A stretch of DNA of 12,205 bases. Origin: Glomus cerebriforme (taxonomy: Eukaryota > Glomeromycota > Glomeromycetes > Glomerales > Glomeraceae). Below, in pieces: positions 1 through 8,800 of this stretch. Numbering within the stretch: the stretch's first letter is position 1; each line of letters starts with the position of its first letter. Below the pieces are notes generated by a model. The model was not told the origin of the DNA, searched no databases, and saw only the letters and a list, made by a program, of their open reading frames with translations. The position numbers and the translations under genes are program-made. The DNA is taken from assembly GCA_003550305.1 (NCBI GenBank), contig QKYT01000073.1, forward strand, positions 151,296 through 163,500, given 5' to 3'.

Positions 1-337
1 AGCATCCTTTGGCTGTTGATCGTTTTGAGGATTCTTTGGTGGAGCATCCTTTGGCTGTTGAGGATTCTTTGGTGGAGCATCCTTTGGCTGTTGATTGTTT
101 TGAGGATTCTTTGGTGGAGCATCTTTTGGCTGTTGAGGATTCTTTGGTGGAGCATCCTTTGGCTGTTGATCATTTTTTGGAGGATTTTCATTCTTTGGAG
201 GAGCATTATCCTTTGGCTGTTGATCATTTTTTGGAGGATTTTCATTCTTTGGAGGAGCATTATCCTTTGGTTGTTGATCATTTTTTGGAGGATTATCATT
301 CTTTGGAGGAGCATTATCCTTTGGTTGTTGGTCATTT
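1..337. repeat. Coding minisatellite with two-level repeat structure
   Basis: Units beginning AGCATCCTTTGG or AGCATTATCCTTTGG start at 1, 43, 76, 118, 151, 202, 256 and 310, giving unit lengths of 42, 33, 42, 33, 51, 54 and 54 bp. All are multiples of three, so the minus-strand frame is preserved. The left four units alternate 42/33, that is, a 75-bp higher-order unit present twice, while the right units are 51-54 bp. The array continues past the left edge. Confidence 0.9.
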
Positions 338-588
338 GTTTTGGGTCCTAAATTCTTTTGGTCTCCACTATTTTTTGGAACTTTTCCTCCTCCATTATCC
401 TGTCTACGATAAAGAATGTTTTTAATATTGGGTGGTGAGTCCTGCACACCATTCAAAGAAATTGGGTGAACATTTTGACCTTTGCTCAAATTTGCCAACA
501 TGATCAAACTTATAAAAATAGATAACCATAATATTATTATTGGGACCCGTATTGAGTTTGATAATGTTGATATAGTCGATTTGGTCAT
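1..588 (-). CDS. Pro/Lys/Asn/Gln tandem-repeat protein with N-terminal signal or anchor (partial)
   Basis: An open frame reads without a stop from the ATG at 588-586 to the left edge, giving 196 residues and no terminus. Residues 1-14 are polar and end in Arg14. Residues 15-32 (VPIIILWLSIFISLIMLA) form one hydrophobic stretch that could be a signal peptide or a type II anchor. A spacer follows with a dibasic Arg61-Arg62, a possible Kex2 site, then a Gly-rich patch (66-68). From about residue 85 the chain is a low-complexity repeat of units such as QPKDNAPPKNENPPK and later QPKDAPPKNPQ. There are no Cys residues. I do not recognise a family. A secreted or wall-associated disordered protein is an inference from the leader plus the repeats. 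Met30 (501-499) is an alternative start but would lose most of the hydrophobic segment. Plus-strand frames over the repeats are also open, but that follows from the repeat composition. Confidence 0.72.
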   Translation of the reverse strand, partial: MTKSTISTLSNSIRVPIIILWLSIFISLIMLANLSKGQNVHPISLNGVQDSPPNIKNILYRRQDNGGGKVPKNSGDQKNLGPKTNDQQPKDNAPPKNDNPPKNDQQPKDNAPPKNENPPKNDQQPKDNAPPKNENPPKNDQQPKDAPPKNPQQPKDAPPKNPQNNQQPKDAPPKNPQQPKDAPPKNPQNDQQPKDA

Positions 589-2457
589 TATAATTGTTGT
601 TGAAATGTTGCTGCGGAAAAAATGTATTATGATGAAAATGGCGATAATTGTATTTTTAAAAGGAGAAAAAATTTTTTTTTTTAGGAGTTGGATTTCTCGT
701 AGAATTGTGGTTTTTTATTGATATTGAATGTAAAAAGCGGTATTAATGTAGAATTAATTCGGAGATAATGAAAAATGACTGAAAAAAAGAGTGTGATTGC
801 TGTAAATTAAATTTTTAAAAAATGCAAAAAGAATGCAAAAATGTTTTTTTTTAAAGTATGAGCTAAGAATAATGAACGGCATAAATTTTTTTTTTTTTTA
901 AAAAAACAAAAAATAAATAAATACCAAGCAAAAGTTCAAGTTGCAAGGCCACCTGTGAACCTTGTACTTAAACTTAAAGCAAAAAATAAGAATAATATCT
1001 AAAGGTTCTACGGAAAGTAAGAAGGAAAGTGGTTAAAGGAATAAAAAAACAATGGAATTTGAAATAAAGTAAATTATTGAAAATTTGATTGTTTGTGTAA
1101 CAACCAATTAGGAAAACCGTTGAGATCCACATTCTTGGCATAATACATCAAAAATACTTAAATTATACTTTAATTAAATTATTGTGATACATTTAGTGTT
1201 ACATCATATTGTTGTAAACCAATTGTATATAATTTCTCTGTCGCTTATTTATAGAAATTATGATATTCATTTTTTAATTTAAAGTATCAAAATTACCAAA
1301 CTAAATCAGGATTTTGGATTTTTTTTTTCGCCGAAAATGTGGGAAATAAAAGCACGCATTTTACACGCACATCAAAATGATTTAATTAAGGTTAAATAAC
1401 CACGATTTTATACATTTTGCGTTACATTGCGTATGTAATCTTTTTTGCTTTATTACTTTCATCCGATCAGTCGTACTGTATAGATGTACCGAAATCTTGG
1501 TTGGGAATAGAATATTCGGACAGTTCATGATTAAATGATTGATTTAACATACATTAAAAATATATACCGTGTTTCATGAGAGAGGGAGGAGTTATGTCTA
1601 TCTGTTTTATCTAAATAAAGCATCAGGAATATGATCGAATTATATCTAGGAAGAAGAATTGGATGTTTCACGGGGATTATCTATTAGATTTTTTTACGAC
1701 GTAGCTCGTATCTTCTTTTAAAGATTACTTTTAAAAACGAAATATATGTATATAATGTGTATAATGATCACATTGTAATAGATGGATAAATATTGTACGC
1801 ATCTGCAAAACACAAACAAATATATCGGACATGACTTAATGTTACATTTCACGTTATAAATACGTTTCAGGAAATAAACGTCATATTTGTAGGTACATAA
1901 AGCATTCAACCATTTTATCCAAATTTAAGAATGAAAACATCTCATTGGATTCTTCTCATTAGATTTTTCTTTTTTTATTACCAATCATTATCAAATTCTC
2001 AATTTCGATTCTATTCGGTCATGTTGCATTTATTAACGTTTGATAATCATTTGGTTTCAAACCCCTAAACAAATTATACAACCCTCGTTTAATGAAAAGT
2101 AGGGTAAGTAGGGTAAAGAAATTCAATATCATCGTTATTCTTATCAGTGAAGGATCGAGAAAGATTTGTAATTATGTCAATTTTTGGTTAGATTGGTTTA
2201 ATACTACAGTCTTGTATTTTATAAATTAAACACAAAGAAAATTTGATTTATTATAAAAAATTTTCTTTCTTCTTTTTCTTCTTTTTCCCTTTTTTTATTC
2301 ATGATCATCCTTAATTTATCCAAGGCACACGTTTGGTCCTTTAATATACAAAAGAGGTTTCTTAAGTTACACCTGGGATGTTACATTCAAACTTTACTAG
2401 TCGTAGTATAATATAATTTAGCCAAATTTAAAATATCAAGTCACGTGAATTTAATCA
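589..2457. other. AT-rich intergenic region, no supportable gene
   Basis: No reading frame here has convincing protein character; the longest, on the minus strand at 1718-1909, is AT-biased and shows no motif. The region holds homopolymer tracts (T11 at 672-682, T14 at 886-899 followed by an A run), a polypyrimidine stretch near 2262-2297, and a direct duplication of AGTAGGGTA near 2100-2116. I saw no tRNA, rRNA or transposon end. A short stretch at about 930-1060 has slightly higher GC and reads as a basic peptide broken by stops, which might be a relic but cannot be assigned. Part of 589-750 must hold the promoter and 5' leader of the left-hand minus-strand gene, but I see no clear TATA element. 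Confidence 0.6.
2262..2297. repeat. Polypyrimidine tract
   Basis: A run of C and T made mainly of TTCTTCTTTTTC-type units, interrupted by almost no purine, lies downstream of the membrane-protein gene. It is simple sequence; no function can be read from it. Confidence 0.6.
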
Positions 2458-3720
2458 TCAGTTACTAATAATAAATCCCAATCGCATTGTCATAATTGAT
2501 AAAATAAATGTCCACATAGTAATTAAGAAAACTTTCCAGGTAGATGTATCAGGTAATAAAATTCGTTTCGACTGCAAAACGCTCGTGCAATGAGTATCAA
2601 AGTATATATAAAGAGCATAAGCGGGGAATACAATGCAATAAGTCAGATTGAAGAAAATATATCTATAAATGAAAAAAAATTTTTTTGTCAATGATATATA
2701 TATATATCAAAAAAAAAAAAAAAACATTAAAAAAAGAAAAAAATCTTACAATCTTCCATCTTTTGGTGATAAGGTGGGAATACCATTTCCCAGTATATGA
2801 AGAAAAGATGCAAAAAGTAATAACAAAATTTGATTTGGATGTTGAATAACTTTGGGTGAAACACTTGGTTCTTCGTCGGATGGTAAAAGATCGTCCTCGT
2901 TAGTTATAGGAAGTTGAGCTGATGATTGTTCTTTAACATATTCTCGTGTAGAAAAATAAATACGAGTAAATACGATAAATAATGCATAATCTGAACAGAG
3001 ACCTTATAAATTATTAAAGTAAAAAGTTAATAATTTTAATAATTTTAATGAGTAACACAAAAAAAACATCATTACCTTGAGCTTTGAACCAAATTGCATC
3101 AAAAGGCCAAGGTAAGACAATATTCAACAAATTTACAATAAATAGGTAAAATGCAACGAACGCAAAATAAAAACTTGATGTGATTTTTCCTCCTTGATAC
3201 AATAATAATAAAATACAAACTTCCCAAAGATTATGCAAAGCTCCAAAAGTTGACCATAATTTTCCTGTATCTAAATAGAACAAAGCTATTCCAGCAAAAG
3301 AAGTAAATAAAATATAATAAGCTATGGCTTTATTAAACCAAGTAGCGGGAGTTCTACTTCCATTTTCTTGATAAATATATGTAACATATTTTTTCGGTAA
3401 ATTCCGATTTGAGGCCCAATTTAATGAGTAATAACCCGATAAAACTGAGGTAATAATTAAAAACAAAATTGACGTATCATATTTTTGTTGATCAAAATCT
3501 ATCAAGAAATTAAAATTTTGAATTAAACAACGGTAGATACAACGAATTTGATATCAATAATTGAAAAATACAAACGGGCAAGGTTTTCATGCCATGTTGG
3601 ATATCCCGTAAAACGAGAAAGTTCAGCATCTGGAACGACAATATTAACGAACGCGAAAGATAAGAGCAAAAGGCCTAATACTACGAAAGAGGTTATAGAA
3701 GAACAGCCACGAAATGTCAT
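2458..3720 (-). CDS. Multi-pass membrane protein of unknown function (4 exons)
   Basis: Exons are 3720-3576, 3498-3076, 3002-2750 and 2662-2458. Introns are 77, 73 and 87 nt with donors GTTTGT, GTAATG and GTAAGA and acceptors TAG, AAG and TAG. Phases match at every junction and the spliced frame is 341 codons plus TAA. An in-frame TAA precedes the ATG, so it is the first Met. Hydrophobic segments lie at about 9-29, 58-76, 106-124, 138-150, 158-179, 195-206, 255-270, 278-300 and 318-338, giving roughly seven to nine spans. An acidic loop at about 225-245 (NEDDLLPSDEEPS) separates the last spans. Notable conserved-looking stretches are SGYYSLNWASN (69-79) and HNLWEVCILLLLYQGG (137-152). I do not recognise the family. 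It lies 291 bp downstream of the PARG gene on the same strand, presumably as a separate transcription unit. The exon 1 donor is the least certain element: it was chosen because it is the only GT in the right phase. Confidence 0.8.
2692..2724. repeat. TA-palindrome plus A16 inside an intron
   Basis: The third intron of the membrane-protein gene contains a perfect 18-bp palindrome, TGATATATATATATATCA (2692-2709), whose last A begins a run of 16 A. On the transcribed minus strand this is a poly-U tract, within the 87-nt intron that ends at 2663. Confidence 0.8.
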
Positions 3721-3922
3721 TCTTACTAATTTGTAACAATAATTAGTTAAGAGTTAATAGAAAAATTTCGTTCAAAATTGGTGTTACGAACTTTCTTATA
3801 CGCGAAAATATTTGGATCGATCGACAAATCATGATTGAGTTTTGTAATACATGTTTATAACTCTATCAGCACAGGCCCAAATTATTGAAAATATAAATTT
3901 TATTAGCAGTTAGGGATCATAC

Positions 3923-3932
3923 ATCACGTGAT
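3923..3932. promoter_or_regulatory. ATCACGTGAT palindrome (E-box type)
   Basis: A perfect 10-bp palindrome with CACGTG at its core lies about 200 bp upstream of the membrane-protein start codon. CACGTG is the standard target of fungal bHLH factors of the Cbf1 type. The same decamer occurs upstream of the neighbouring PARG gene. Which factor uses it is inference. Confidence 0.45.
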
Positions 3933-4011
3933 ACGGGAATCGAATTTACAAACTTTAATGAAAATTGTGTTGCTCCTTTATGAAATGTAGCGCATCTTAA
4001 AAGGTTGGGAC

Positions 4012-5513
4012 TTAATTAATAAGACTAAGTCTTATCGGTTCATCAGACACTGCATTTTGCTTTAGCCAATTTACAGCTTCTTCCATATTTCCCTTGGTGG
4101 TATATAAAGCGCGTTTTGCATTTTTCGACGAATATCCCATCTTCGTTAACTGATCTATGTGATCTTGTGATGGTTTATATTTCCAAACTGAGTCCAAAGT
4201 CATCTGTCGGCCACTTCCACTTGAAGGTGTTCCACCTCTAACTTTTCCTCTTCCCCTGCTCCTTCCTGGTTGTTGACCACGTTCATTATTATTAAACGAG
4301 CCCCACTGACTTATATGCTGATTGCGCTGAAATTTTTCTGATGGTTCTTGCGAGAAAGATAAAACGGAATCCACTGCGTCAGCAACATTATTAACGGATC
4401 TATCATCTAAACCGTTAGCAAATATATTTTGAAAAGGTAAAATATTTCCATCCGGGTTATGTTCTTTTTTTGAGTTATGGTCATCAATTATAGCGAAAGA
4501 TATATGACGATAAGTCCTAGGTAAATTCTCTCCATCACCAGCATATCCGGATGAAATCACTTCGTAAAATAATTGAGCCACAGCAGACGGTGGATTACGA
4601 TAAGCCCCACATCCAAATGCACTGAGAACTATTGCGTCGTGGTCTTGTTTAATGAAAATAAGAAATAAATTTTTAATGAATTGATCATGAAAATTTTATA
4701 ATTAAAATGATGTTCACCATTATCTAGTCCTATGTTAAGAATCGCTTGAATTTTCCGTCGTGTAGATGCTTTTGCTTCAGGGACTAATGAAAACTCTCCA
4801 ACATGATTTTTAATCAATTTTGGGCGACGTATTGCTGCCACCGCCTATTAAATTAATAGTAATTTATTGTAATCTTACCTTTCAATATTAGTTATTTGAA
4901 AAAAAAAATGTTAGACTTTCCGTACCACAAAAGACATCGTCTCGGGAACTTCCAAAAATTCATACCGATCTTGCTCACTAGATCTAATAACAGTTGCGTT
5001 GGGACAATATATTCCTCCTACTTCCGGTATAGGATACCAAAATTCTTTATTAGGTTCATGATACTGGAAAAGATTAGTACGACGAAATAGATTCTCTTCT
5101 TGAGCTCCTGCACCACTTTTATAACCTATTTAAACATATATTCATAATTATTACAAACATCGTTAATGATACATTGAATCCTTACGAATTGATTTTCAAT
5201 ATTTACCTCCCCCAACACTTGTTGCACTAGCCATGTTTAATACCAGAGGATTAAAACCTTTCTTCTTTAACTCCAAAGCTTCTACTAGACAATCACCGCT
5301 CACAACTTGTATAACTGGTTTTTCTTGCTTTTCGAGAACAATTTCTCTAGTTATCTTCAACCCATTTTTATAAAACTTTGCTTTGGCAATTTCAGTAGCA
5401 ATGCTTTCAGCATTGAGTTTGACCACTTTATCAGTTTGTGCATGAACGTATTCATATGTGGAGAATGCTATAATTGTTTCTTTTTGAACAATTACGCGCT
5501 GAGATTTTTGCAT
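4012..5513 (-). CDS. Microbial-type poly(ADP-ribose) glycohydrolase with C-terminal UBA domain (4 exons)
   Basis: Exons are 5513-5207, 5125-4926, 4844-4718 and 4643-4012; introns are 81, 81 and 74 nt with GT-AG ends and matching phases, giving 421 residues. The catalytic macrodomain covers about residues 1-270. The signature GGG-x7-QEE is formed across the first splice junction: GGG at 101-103, QEE at 111-113, followed by NLFRRTNLF. A second family motif, SAFGCGAYRNPP, is at 219-230. By family knowledge the QEE glutamates hydrolyse ADP-ribose linkages, so this enzyme should remove poly(ADP-ribose), probably in nucleus or cytosol. An RG-rich linker (333-349) and a PIP-box-like QMTLDSVW (358-365) precede a UBA domain at about 370-408, with the MGY loop at 380-382. 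An upstream in-frame ATG at 5570 would add 19 hydrophobic residues (440 in all) after an in-frame TGA. I prefer 5513 because MQKSQRVIVQKET resembles the usual start of the domain. Confidence 0.88.
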
Positions 5514-5590
5514 ATTTGTTAATTTAAAAAGAAGTACCGTAGGTGACGTCAAAAAAACGATACTAATCATTAATCAATATAACTTCGGAA

Positions 5591-5704
5591 ATGGACGCAG
5601 TAGATTTTACGGATCGTCAATTCGTCGTCACATGCTTAATTTGTGTTTTGACAATACAACATATAACAACCAATTATATCGCGAAATACGGTAATCACGT
5701 GATA
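5591..5704 (+). other. Possible orphan 5' exon or promoter DNA upstream of the PARG gene
   Basis: An ATG in good context (GGAAATGG) at 5591 opens a frame starting MDAVDFTDRQFVVTCLICVL, with one hydrophobic segment. It is richer in CpG than the flanks and reaches a possible donor (ACG|GTAATC) at 5691. It sits only 78 bp from the divergent PARG start, so a head-to-head promoter is conceivable. Beyond 5704 the frame becomes AT-biased and runs on to 5998, where it merges with the transposase relic. I cannot find a matching downstream exon. It may be the first exon of a gene cut off by the transposon insertion, or simply 5' flank. Confidence 0.25.
5694..5703. promoter_or_regulatory. ATCACGTGAT palindrome (E-box type)
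   Basis: This is the same decamer as at 3923-3932, about 180 bp upstream of the PARG start at 5513. It is flanked by CGAAAT at about 5682 and ATTTCG at 5704-5709, so the palindrome is embedded in a looser inverted repeat. A bHLH-type site is suggested; the assignment is an inference. Confidence 0.45.
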
Positions 5705-5751
5705 TTTCGATTGCGAATCATCAGCAGATTATCAATTATCATATTCTACTT

Positions 5752-5765
5752 TTTTGCATGCAAAA
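5752..5765. repeat. 14-bp perfect palindrome TTTTGCATGCAAAA
   Basis: The palindrome lies between the PARG upstream region and the start of the transposase relic. It could be a regulatory site or lie near the border of the inserted element; nothing more can be said from sequence. Confidence 0.5.
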
Positions 5766-5821
5766 GCATTCTTATAATAGGATTATTTCTTGCTATTCTT
5801 TTAAATTTATATTTTAAAAAC

Positions 5822-8800
5822 ATGGCAAAAATATTTGATAGCTGCACTAAAAACTTTTATAAATGTATAAACAACATGTATCTTGTAATAACAGTTACTG
5901 AAGGTATTAAATATGTATTATCTGAACAAGTAATTACAATTGTTGATACAGAAAATAAACAATTTTCAGAGTTGTACAAAATTTTTACCTCTGGATAATT
6001 TAATAATCAAGATGTTGAAGTTTATGTTTGTCAAAATAATGTTGATAAATGAATAGAAGTAAATGATGATTTAAATAATGATCTTAAAATTATGGAATCT
6101 TTAGAATATAATTATGTAAAATTTTCATTTCATATAGAACCTATAAGAAATATGAAACTGCTTAGCTTTCCTAATGCATTTGACATTATGATGAGAAATT
6201 CACAGCAACTAAAACTTTCACAATATCGTATTGAACATACTAGACATGATTTATTATACAATGAGATAATTGATCTTCTACATAATCAAAAAGTTGGTTG
6301 GAAAGGAGGTATTCACCAAACTTTAGGAAAGGAATTTGTGGAATTTGTAGAGCATATTGTAAATGCTCTTTAGTATATTGATCCATATTTAAAATTATTA
6401 CAATCTCATGCATGTCATATGCCTGCGTTTTTTAAAGAATTGGCAACATATGCAAGTGATGATACTAATAGAAATACATATAATCTTGCATATTACACTA
6501 GTCATTACAAAAAAGAACCTATTTTACATCAAAAGCTGGACTTATTAATTAAATCGTTAGAACTCTCTATATAACAACTTTGGGTAAATGATAATAAATG
6601 GAATAACATTATTTTTGCTATTACAGTATTGCCTTGATAGATATGATGCAAAAATATAGTGAACATCTTGTAAAAAAATAAAAAAACAATGACCGCTATT
6701 CATCACAGTGATAAATCAGCATGCAATCCAACAAATAATGCTTATATGTTCTGTATTCTTGGCTGTAAGGAAGATGATTTTGATAAACAATATCAAAAGT
6801 TAAATGATGCTATTTTGCAATGTGAATTTTATCAATATATGGATATTTATTCTTATCTTCCTACAGACATTATGAAATGTTATCAATATATTAAAAATCT
6901 TTAATTAACTTGTTCAATTGGAATTTATAGGTAATATAAACTAAAATAAGTATTAGTTACTACATTAATTAATACAAAAAAGAGCATTTTTTTTAGATAT
7001 ATGCAAGGAAATTATCTTGGTATAATAACATATATTTGGAAAATACCAGAATTTGAAGTAACTGATGAATTTCAAGATAAGATCCAGAAAGTTCATATGT
7101 TAGCTAAAATTCATGAAGAATTGCCTAAATATTTTACCTGACAAATGAGAAAAAATATCCTTAATAAGGTATTATTAATCTGTATTAAATAATCATATAT
7201 ACTATATATTTAATATGTTCTAAATTTTACATTATTATTGCAATATTCTTTGATAAAAACAGTTACTCCTACTGTATTACAAATGCTATACTTTGACCTT
7301 ACTGGTGATGCAGCTATTATGTTAAATGTTATAAGCCATAAAATTAAAGAAAGGTTATGCTTAATGTTAGCATTTGAAGATTTCATCAATAATATTTAAT
7401 CTGTGAGTAAATAATGGATTCAAAGAAAATAAATTTGATATATTTTGGAATGAATTAGATATGTATTTTAATGAGATGCAGTATGTAATTTTTTGGATAG
7501 ATAATAATATAGAGTTATTATAAAAATAAAATTATTTAATAATACAATTGTATAGAAAACTCCTGCTGTAGATGACCGACATCATAATACAATTATATAT
7601 ATGCCTTTAGCAATTTCTATATGTGATTTTTATAATATAATTTTAGATTGCATATTAAAAATAGTGAACCACTTCCAGCAGAAATTTATATACCTTCATG
7701 TGAATGGATCTGATTACAGTTTTGGCTAACAAATTTTACAATAGCAAAAGCTATATAATATATAGGATGATATTAAGTTAAATTCAAAGTGCAAGGTAGA
7801 CTTCTTTACAAAACAAGTACAGATGCTCATTACTGCGTGATACTTTTCACTATTTATGCGAATTTGTGATTCAATATCGGCAATGGGCATGTTTTATATT
7901 AGCTAATGATAAGTATAAGATTTCTATTAGCGAGAATATGCCTATATCTACTGGAATGCATAACTGTTGATTATTGACTACACAAAATAATAATTTTAAT
8001 ACATCTGATCATGACTTTACCAAACTATCACTTACACCTTCAGTTATTTTTTTTGTTTTCATTTCAAATGATATATCAGGTGAATTTTATAATAGACAGG
8101 TCTTTGTATCTTTTAAAGATATTATTTTTGAGCCAAGCAGTGCTATTTGGCATATAACCAAATTTCATAATGCTATTTATACACAATACATGTACCAAAA
8201 TTCATCACCAATTTTATGTTTTTATACTGATGGTGGACCAGACTATAGATATACTTATGGTTTAGTTCAAGTTGCTTTAATCAGTCTCTTTTTAAGTAGA
8301 GCAAGATTATGATATGTTTATTACAGTATGCACAGGTCTACATCACAGCTGAATAAATCTAGCAGAGAAAATAATGAGCATCTTAAATTTAGGATTTCAA
8401 AATATGGCAATTATATGAAACACAATGAGTGATAAATCTGAAGCACTTTTTGACAAAGTTAATATACTTGATGAAATTCGTGATAAAGCAAGTAAAAATT
8501 CTAATTTAGAAATAGATTTACGAGATTGCATTAAAGATGTCCAGAATTTATTACATAGTTATTCTGAAAGGTTAGTTTTAAAAGATCAATATTTTAATTA
8601 CAATGCTGCAAACGAACATGATATTAATAGCTTATTTCAGATATTAAGAAATATTTAAATTTATTGTTATTATTTTAAATTTACAAATAACTTATTCCAA
8701 TTTATTTATGCAGTTTATATCAAAGATTAATCCTTCATTAACTCGTAATGACACCACACAAGCTCAATTAATACACCATACTGAATTGATTAGTTTTATG

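Noticed and set aside
9..425. Plus-strand open frames over the repeats (Leu-Ala-Val-Glu-Asp and Trp-rich versions)
   Set aside because: They exist only because the repeat unit lacks stops on both strands. The minus-strand frame has a plausible start, a leader segment and a hydrophilic repeat typical of real proteins.
482..721. Plus-strand frame of 79 residues
   Set aside because: It lies opposite the leader of the minus-strand gene and its 5' region, is AT-driven in composition and has no motif.
1718..1909. Minus-strand frame of 63 residues
   Set aside because: It is Ile/Tyr-rich with no motif or splice continuation, as expected by chance in AT-rich DNA.
2041..2075. GGTTTCAAACC resembling a tRNA T-arm
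   Set aside because: The loop is too short and no acceptor stem or anticodon arm can be drawn.
2095..2120. Telomere-like TAGGG copies
   Set aside because: There are only two copies, of a 9-bp unit that differs from TTAGGG; it is simple duplication.
3499..3540. A 42-nt intron (donor GTATCT at 3540) for the membrane-protein gene
   Set aside because: It would join the exons in the wrong phase; the donor at 3575 gives a 77-nt intron and an open frame.
3548..3736. Plus-strand frame antisense to exon 1 of the membrane-protein gene
   Set aside because: It is a shadow of a well-supported spliced gene.
4896..5090. Plus-strand frame antisense to PARG exon 2
   Set aside because: It is a shadow; the minus strand carries the recognised PARG motifs.
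5307..5522. Plus-strand frame antisense to PARG exon 1
   Set aside because: It is a shadow of the catalytic domain coding sequence.
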